DNA of 8,659 nucleotides from Chloroflexota bacterium (GTDB taxonomy: Bacteria; Chloroflexota; Anaerolineae; B4-G1; SLSP01), in contig JAKJAB010000132.1 of assembly GCA_022707725.1 (NCBI GenBank), positions 1 through 8,659 of the forward strand, read 5' to 3'. Of this stretch, positions 5,475 to 8,659 are shown one piece after another. Position 1 is the first letter of the stretch. The number at the start of each line of letters is the position of its first letter. The notes beneath the pieces are model-generated. The model saw only the letters and a list, made by a program, of their open reading frames with translations. It was not told the origin of the DNA and did not search any database. The position numbers were made by a program, and so were the translations under genes.

Positions 5475-5492
5475 GTCCAAACTGGACAAAAA
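5470..5492. promoter_or_regulatory. Perfect 9-bp inverted repeat over the rpsT -35 box
   Basis: TTTTTGTCC (5470-5478) and GGACAAAAA (5484-5492) flank AAACT. The right arm contains the -35 TGGACA and the left arm shares its T-run with the upstream terminator. It could be an operator for a dimeric repressor, or a second hairpin of the terminator. Confidence 0.4.
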
Positions 5493-5510
5493 GCAAATAT
5501 AGGGTATACT
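5483..5510 (+). promoter_or_regulatory. rpsT promoter
   Basis: TGGACA (5483-5488), a 16-bp spacer and TATACT (5505-5510) form a good sigma-70 promoter directly after the upstream terminator. The leader to GTG 5557 would be about 40 nt. Confidence 0.7.
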
Positions 5511-5556
5511 TTCGCCTTGTAATCAAAGAATAGCTAGAAGTTTTGGAGGAATAAGC

Positions 5557-5826
5557 GTGGCAAATACTCAATCAGCCAAGAAACAGGTCCGTAACTCTTA
5601 TCGCAAGTGGTTGCGCAATCGTTACGTCAAAGGCAAGGTCCGTGGGGTGCTGCAGATGGTCAACAAAGCCATCGCCGAAGGCAATGCCGAACAAGCTCTG
5701 GCCTTGATGCCTGACGCTGCCAGCCAACTCGATAAAGCGGCCAAGAAAAACGTGATTCACCACAAAAAAGCCGCCCGTCTCAAGTCGCGGCTGATGCACA
5801 AGATCAACGCGTTGCAAGCTCAGTAG
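5557..5826 (+). CDS. rpsT: 30S ribosomal protein S20
   Basis: S20 binds 16S rRNA early in assembly of the small subunit. The 89-aa product has the usual length, the conserved start MANTQSAKKQVR, the basic first helix (YRKWLRNRYVKGKVRG) and the family's C-terminal block LDKAAKKNVIHHKKAARLKSRLMHKINAL. GTG 5557 is supported by GGAGGA at 5545-5550 with 6-bp spacing. A non-AUG start is known for rpsT in E. coli (UUG), where it contributes to autoregulation. Whether that holds here is not known. It is a single-gene unit with its own promoter and terminator. Confidence 0.98.
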   Translation: MANTQSAKKQVRNSYRKWLRNRYVKGKVRGVLQMVNKAIAEGNAEQALALMPDAASQLDKAAKKNVIHHKKAARLKSRLMHKINALQAQ

Positions 5827-5839
5827 AATGTCTCTAAAG

Positions 5840-5864
5840 CGTGTGCCCCCGAGGGATGCACACG
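5840..5864 (+). other. Hairpin in the rpsT 3' region without a T-run
   Basis: CGTGTGC (5840-5846) pairs with GCACACG (5858-5864). The inner CCC/GGG can extend the stem past a 2-nt bulge. No U-run follows, so it is not itself an intrinsic terminator. It may be a processing or stabilising structure at the rpsT mRNA end. Confidence 0.45.
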
Positions 5865-5900
5865 TTCAGCGTTCATAGCAACAGTTACTGTGATTTCATC

Positions 5901-5931
5901 AAAGCAGCGGGGAAAACTCCCCGCTGCTTTT
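5901..5931. terminator. Shared terminator between convergent rpsT and proC
   Basis: AAAGCAGCGGGGA (5901-5913) and TCCCCGCTGCTTT (5918-5930) form a perfect 13-bp stem with an AAAC loop, ending in TTTT on the plus strand and TTT on the minus strand. The gene order is convergent, so it can serve rpsT and the proC operon. Confidence 0.88.
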
Positions 5932-5943
5932 CTGCGTGCTAAG

Positions 5944-5982
5944 TTAGCGTTCAGCTATTAGCTATCAGCGTTTAGCTTTAGC
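5944..5982 (+). repeat. Heptamer tandem repeat array (AGC every 7 bp)
   Basis: AGC recurs at 5946, 5953, 5960, 5967 and 5974, exactly 7 bp apart, and again at 5980. The units follow a loose consensus AGCTWTY. Such short tandem heptamers are familiar in intergenic DNA of cyanobacteria and Chloroflexota-like genomes. AGCGTC (5980-5985) also pairs with GACGCT (5994-5999) in a small hairpin. Confidence 0.7.
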
Positions 5983-6053
5983 GTCTACGAAAGGACGCTG
6001 ACCGCACTATGGTAGGTCATCTCCGCAACCGTCACCGCGTCTTGAGCCTCTTT

Positions 6054-6077
6054 GCTGATGGCTAAAAGCTGATGGCT
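6054..6077 (-). repeat. Second heptamer array in opposite orientation, next to the proC stop
   Basis: GCT occurs at 6054, 6061, 6068 and 6075, exactly 7 bp apart (GCTGATG, GCTAAAA, GCTGATG, GCT). On the minus strand it reads AGCCATC/AGCTTTT, the same type as the array at 5944-5982. The two arrays form an inverted pair around about 70 bp of non-coding DNA. It ends 2 bp from the proC stop codon. Confidence 0.65.
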
Positions 6078-6079
6078 GT

Positions 6080-6898
6080 CTACGTTTTATCGCGCCCCAA
6101 CTCCGCCGAACGCACGTAAGCGGCCCAAATCGCGCGGGAGAGCACGGTGCGGAAACCACCTTTCTCCAGATGATAGAGCGCCTCGGCCGTCGTGCCGCCC
6201 GGTGACGTGACCTGATTGCGCAAGGTCGCCAGATGCATCTCCGATTGCTGGGCAAAGTTCGCCGCGCCGATCACGGTCTGGAAGACGAGCTTCTGGGCGA
6301 TGTGACGCGAAAAGCCCAGATGCACGCCCGCGTCGACCAACGCTTCCATGAACAGGTAGACGTAAGCCGGCCCGGTGCCGGAGAGCGCGGTCGCCATATC
6401 GAGATAGTGCTCGTCGTCGACGTAAATTTGCTCTCCCAATGCGCCGAGAATCGTCAGCGCATGCGCCCGCTGTTGGTCGGTGACGGAGGGCGTGGCCGTC
6501 CACACGGTAATGCCTTGCCCGATTTGCGCGGGTGTGTTTGGCATCGCGCGGACCACGCTCTCCATACCGGTCCCCTGACGGAGCGTCTTGAGTGGCACGC
6601 CCGCCGCGATGGAAAAGATCAGCGCCTCCGGTTTGATGTGACCGCGGATCTCGTCGAGCACTGCGCTCATCACCTGCGGCTTGATCGACAGAAACACGAT
6701 GTCGGCGGCTTCTACCGCCGGCACATTGTTTGACGATATGCGAATTTGATAGCGCGTTTGGAGCAGTTCCAACCGCTCGCGCCATGGATCTGTCCCGATG
6801 ATGTTCTGTGGTTCGATCAATGCTTGGCGCAGCAATCCCTTGATCAGCGCCTCACCCATCGTCCCGGAGCCGATTACAGCTATGGTTGGTAACGTCAT
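6080..6898 (-). CDS. proC: Pyrroline-5-carboxylate reductase
   Basis: ProC reduces 1-pyrroline-5-carboxylate to L-proline with NAD(P)H, the last step of proline synthesis in the cytoplasm. The 272-aa product has full family length. It carries the dinucleotide-binding GSGTMG at residues 10-15, SIKPQ at 71-75, RAMPNTP at 118-124, SGTGPAYVYLFMEAL at 173-187 (catalytic helical domain), and the C-terminal signature VTSPGGTTAEAL at 230-241. ATG 6898 is preceded by AGGAGG at good spacing. It follows the YggS-family gene by 59 bp on the same strand, a pairing seen in many bacteria. A short 9-bp repeat occupies that gap. No defect is seen. Confidence 0.97.
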   Translation of the reverse strand: MTLPTIAVIGSGTMGEALIKGLLRQALIEPQNIIGTDPWRERLELLQTRYQIRISSNNVPAVEAADIVFLSIKPQVMSAVLDEIRGHIKPEALIFSIAAGVPLKTLRQGTGMESVVRAMPNTPAQIGQGITVWTATPSVTDQQRAHALTILGALGEQIYVDDEHYLDMATALSGTGPAYVYLFMEALVDAGVHLGFSRHIAQKLVFQTVIGAANFAQQSEMHLATLRNQVTSPGGTTAEALYHLEKGGFRTVLSRAIWAAYVRSAELGRDKT

Positions 6899-6920
6899 TT
6901 CATCCTCCTGTCATCATAGC

Positions 6921-6945
6921 CTCTGAGTACACAGAGATCACAGAG
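6921..6945 (-). repeat. Short 9-bp tandem repeat (CTCTGTGNN) between yggS-like gene and proC
   Basis: On the plus strand CACAGAG occurs at 6930 and 6939, and a degenerate CTCTGAG at 6921, all 9 bp apart. On the minus strand the array reads CTCTGTGAT, CTCTGTGTA, CTCAGAGGC. This resembles the simple CTCTGTG-type intergenic repeats found in many environmental bacteria. It lies within a transcribed spacer. Confidence 0.5.
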
Positions 6946-6957
6946 AAAAGTTCTGAA

Positions 6958-7689
6958 TTATGCGGCAAAGATGCCGCGACCGATGCGCACGAGTGTCGCG
7001 CCTTCCTCGACGGCGACTTCGAAATCATCAGTCATCCCCATCGAAAGGTGCGGCAAGGTCACATCAGGAAAACGTTCGTGCAGTGCATCGCGCAGGGCGC
7101 GCAGTGAATCAAAGACCGGGCGCACCGTCTCGGCGTCGTCGGCGACGGGCGCCATCGTCATCAGCCCTTCCAAACGCAGACCGGGAAGCGCGGAGACCGA
7201 CGCGACTTCGGCGTACAGGCGCTCGCGGAGAGCGGAATCGCGTTCCCAACCAGCAGTAAGGTAGCCATATTTGCTGGCCTCACCGGAGACGTTGCACTCC
7301 AGTAGCACGGGCAGTTCGCGTCCCGCTTCGACCGCCAGCGCGCTTAACTTTTGCGCCAACGCCAGCCGGTCGATCGCGTGTACGACGTCGAAATGGGCGA
7401 TAACCAGATTGGCTTTGCGGCGCTGCACGTGCCCGATCATATGCCAGACCGGTTTCGCGTTCTCGGCGGCAAGTCGCTCCGCCATCTCCCCGACTTTCTG
7501 TACTCCCTCCTCGGGCCGGTTCTCGCCGAAATCGTGCTGGCCACACTCCCAGGCGGCAAGAATGGCCTCGACCGGGTAGGTTTTGGTCACGGCGACGAGG
7601 CGCACGTCGTTGGGATCGCGTCCGGCGCGCAGGGCGGCCTCGGCGATGCGGGCGCGGATGTGGGCAAGGTTGGCGGGGATAGACGTCAT
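6958..7689 (-). CDS. yggS: YggS family PLP homeostasis protein
   Basis: YggS/PLPBP proteins bind pyridoxal 5'-phosphate in a TIM-barrel fold without known catalysis and keep PLP and amino-acid metabolism balanced. The 243-aa product has the PLP lysine at K36 (VAVTKTYP), the same number as in E. coli. It also has FGENRPEEG near 54-62, HMIGHVQRRKAN at 83-94, GLMTMAP at 175-181, and SMGMTDDFEVAVEEG with VRIGRGIF at the end. The start at 7689 fits family length and leaves 7 bp after the rhomboid stop. An in-frame ATG at 7728 would overlap the rhomboid gene and add 13 atypical residues. The ribosome site is weak, so coupling to the upstream gene is likely. It precedes proC, its common genomic partner. 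Confidence 0.95.
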   Translation of the reverse strand: MTSIPANLAHIRARIAEAALRAGRDPNDVRLVAVTKTYPVEAILAAWECGQHDFGENRPEEGVQKVGEMAERLAAENAKPVWHMIGHVQRRKANLVIAHFDVVHAIDRLALAQKLSALAVEAGRELPVLLECNVSGEASKYGYLTAGWERDSALRERLYAEVASVSALPGLRLEGLMTMAPVADDAETVRPVFDSLRALRDALHERFPDVTLPHLSMGMTDDFEVAVEEGATLVRIGRGIFAA

Positions 7690-7696
7690 CTCAGGA

Positions 7697-8410
7697 TCAA
7701 AAATCGTCGCGCCAGTAGCGGCTGCCATCGTAGACGTAAGTGGGCGGCGCAGGGGGCTGTTTTTGGCGGAAGAGCGGCATCAAAATCATGCCGACGACGA
7801 ATCCGCCGATGTGCGCCCACCACGCCACGCCGCCGGTCTGCACGTTGACGTTGATCGACGCCAGACCGTTGAGGAACTGTACCAGGAACCACCCGCCGAG
7901 CACAATCACTGCCGGCAGGTGAATGGTCGTATAGATGAAAATCAGGGGCACGAGCGTGCGCACCCGCGCGCGTGGAAACAGCAGCAGGTACGCGCCCAGC
8001 ACGCCGGCAATCGCACCGCTCGCGCCGATCGCCGGGATGCGTGAGGTAGGCATCGCCATCACCTGGACCAGGCCCGAAAGCACGCCGCAGAGCGTGTAGA
8101 AGATGAAGAAGCGCCCGCGCCCCATGCGATCTTCCACATTATCGCCGAAGATCGCCAGGTAGATCATATTGCCGATCAAGTGCGCCCACCCGCCGTGCAG
8201 GTACGTCGCTGTGACCAGGGTTGCCAGCGTCAGCGGATTGGTCCATTGCGTGGTGATGTTGGCGGGCACAGCGCCGAACATCTGGGCCATCTGGTTGGCC
8301 GTGGGTTCGAAGAACACTTCCAGCAGAAAGATGATCACGTTGACCACGATCAATGTGACCGTGACCACGGGAAAACGTCTCGATGGGATATTGTCACCCA
8401 ATGGAATCAT
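7697..8410 (-). CDS. Rhomboid family intramembrane serine protease
   Basis: Rhomboids cleave transmembrane substrates inside the bilayer with a Ser-His dyad. The 237-aa product has about six membrane segments (residues 14-33, 60-70, 78-89, 101-120, 133-146 and 153-180) and a last segment near 195-213. H72/H77/N81 in HGGWAHLIGN match the oxyanion motif, S131 in IGASGAIAG is the nucleophile, and H200 in WWAHIGGFVVG is the partner histidine. The catalytic residues are complete, so it is probably active. The C-terminus is a short proline/tyrosine-rich cytoplasmic tail (PPAPPTYVYDGSRYWRDD). ATG 8410 follows GGAGGG. It heads the unit with the YggS-like gene 7 bp downstream. The substrate is unknown. 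Confidence 0.95.
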   Translation of the reverse strand: MIPLGDNIPSRRFPVVTVTLIVVNVIIFLLEVFFEPTANQMAQMFGAVPANITTQWTNPLTLATLVTATYLHGGWAHLIGNMIYLAIFGDNVEDRMGRGRFFIFYTLCGVLSGLVQVMAMPTSRIPAIGASGAIAGVLGAYLLLFPRARVRTLVPLIFIYTTIHLPAVIVLGGWFLVQFLNGLASINVNVQTGGVAWWAHIGGFVVGMILMPLFRQKQPPAPPTYVYDGSRYWRDDF

Positions 8411-8433
8411 GATTGCCCTCCAATTCGCTGTGT

Positions 8434-8465
8434 CTGGATTGTACCCCCAATCCAGCCGGCTGCAA
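8434..8465 (-). promoter_or_regulatory. Promoter with palindrome upstream of the rhomboid gene
   Basis: The minus strand has TTGCAG (8460-8465), a 16-bp spacer and TACAAT (8438-8443). A perfect 8-bp inverted repeat CTGGATTG/CAATCCAG (8434-8441, 8448-8455) overlaps the -10 box and could be a repressor site. The leader to ATG 8410 would be about 21 nt and includes GGAGGG. It lies just after the photolyase stop and probably drives the rhomboid, YggS-like and proC genes. Confidence 0.5.
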
Positions 8466-8476
8466 AATGGTCGAGA

Positions 8477-8659
8477 TCAAGCCTTGTAAACGGCCAGCGT
8501 CCGCTGTCTCGCCCAGGCGTGTTCGACGATGGGTGCGGGGTAGTCCTGGCCGATGATGCAGCTGGCTTTGCGCTGCACATCCACGGGCATCGTCCACGGC
8601 TTGTGCAGGTACGCAGCGGGAACGCGTTCCAATTCTGGCACCCAACGCCGCACGTAGTC
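8477..8659 (-). CDS. C-terminal end of a deoxyribodipyrimidine photolyase (partial)
   Basis: The last 60 codons of a photolyase/cryptochrome-family gene whose 5' part lies beyond the window. The visible peptide starts DYVRRWVPELERVPAAYLHK and continues with PWTMP, then GQDYPAPIVEHAWAR and LAVYKA. YVRRWVPEL, the HKPW block and the YPxPIV-H-xxAR ending are hallmarks of the C-terminal FAD-binding domain of CPD photolyases, which use light to split cyclobutane pyrimidine dimers. The TGA is at 8477-8479. No FAD or antenna-domain residues beyond this stretch can be checked. It is separated from the rhomboid gene by 66 bp with its own promoter signal. Confidence 0.9.
   Translation of the reverse strand, partial: DYVRRWVPELERVPAAYLHKPWTMPVDVQRKASCIIGQDYPAPIVEHAWARQRTLAVYKA

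Noticed and set aside
4566..5571. Long open readings on the minus strand opposite the DUF5667-like gene (307 and 231 codons)
   Set aside because: They are a by-product of the Gly/Asn repeat codons, have biased low-complexity products (Val/Thr/Ala or His/Arg/Cys), no ribosome site, and cross the terminator and the rpsT promoter.
5944..6077. Possible CRISPR array
   Set aside because: Repeats are only 7 bp with no spacer-repeat alternation of 25-40 bp units, and no cas gene is present.
7690..7728. Longer YggS-like protein starting at ATG 7728
   Set aside because: It would overlap the end of the rhomboid gene and add residues absent from the family. With the 7689 start the PLP lysine is K36 as in E. 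coli.
8394..8645. Minus-strand reading of 83 codons at the right end
   Set aside because: The same region in another frame encodes the conserved photolyase C-terminus, and this reading is basic and featureless.
1..8659. A UV-repair cluster, because uvrC and a photolyase lie in one window
   Set aside because: They are over 7 kb apart, separated by unrelated units with their own terminators and promoters, so co-regulation is not supported.

Overview
The window looks like a chromosomal segment of a moderately high-GC bacterium, most likely a member of the Chloroflexota (Anaerolineae-like). The assignment is an inference. It rests on an ECF sigma factor translationally coupled to a DUF5667-type protein with a Gly/Asn/Asp-rich tail, a DUF4126 membrane protein, short heptamer tandem repeats between genes, and the general style of the proteins. 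Housekeeping genes (uvrC, rpsT, proC, a YggS-family gene, a photolyase) alternate with small accessory genes. No rRNA, tRNA or CRISPR array was found. No gene-free stretch exceeds about 255 bases, and the larger gaps are described as features.

Layout: (a) 1-1269, minus: 5' two-thirds of uvrC, cut by the window edge, with a TATAAT box so close to the GTG that the mRNA may be leaderless. (b) 1282-1407: a 110-bp non-coding element with GTAAC termini and an 8-bp near-perfect target duplication, resembling an IS66-type MITE, inserted just upstream of that box. (c) 1423-2893, minus: a probable three-gene unit (DUF4126 protein, then two paralogous single-pass proteins with a KKNN/poly-Leu/poly-Cys membrane segment) ending in a hairpin terminator. 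(d) 3040-3423, minus: a stand-alone CheY-like response regulator. It is divergent from (e) 3665-5411, plus: an ECF sigma factor overlapping by 14 bp a DUF5667-like protein that has a second, very strong internal start directly before a signal-peptide-like segment. The divergent intergenic region holds three TTCAT units spaced exactly 11 bp apart, the pattern expected of an OmpR/PhoB-type regulator site. (f) 5439-5826, plus: terminator, promoter with an overlapping perfect inverted repeat, and rpsT (S20). (g) 5840-6077: hairpins, a shared terminator, and two inverted arrays of 7-bp repeats. (h) 6080-8410, minus: rhomboid protease, YggS-like PLP protein and proC, probably one transcription unit from a promoter at 8434-8465. 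(i) 8477-8659, minus: C-terminal end of a DNA photolyase.

The most interesting points are the two-start sigma-coupled DUF5667 gene, the 11-bp-phased site between it and the response regulator, the MITE next to the uvrC -10 box, and the poly-Cys paralogue pair. None amounts to proof of a new system. The decisive tests are named in each finding.
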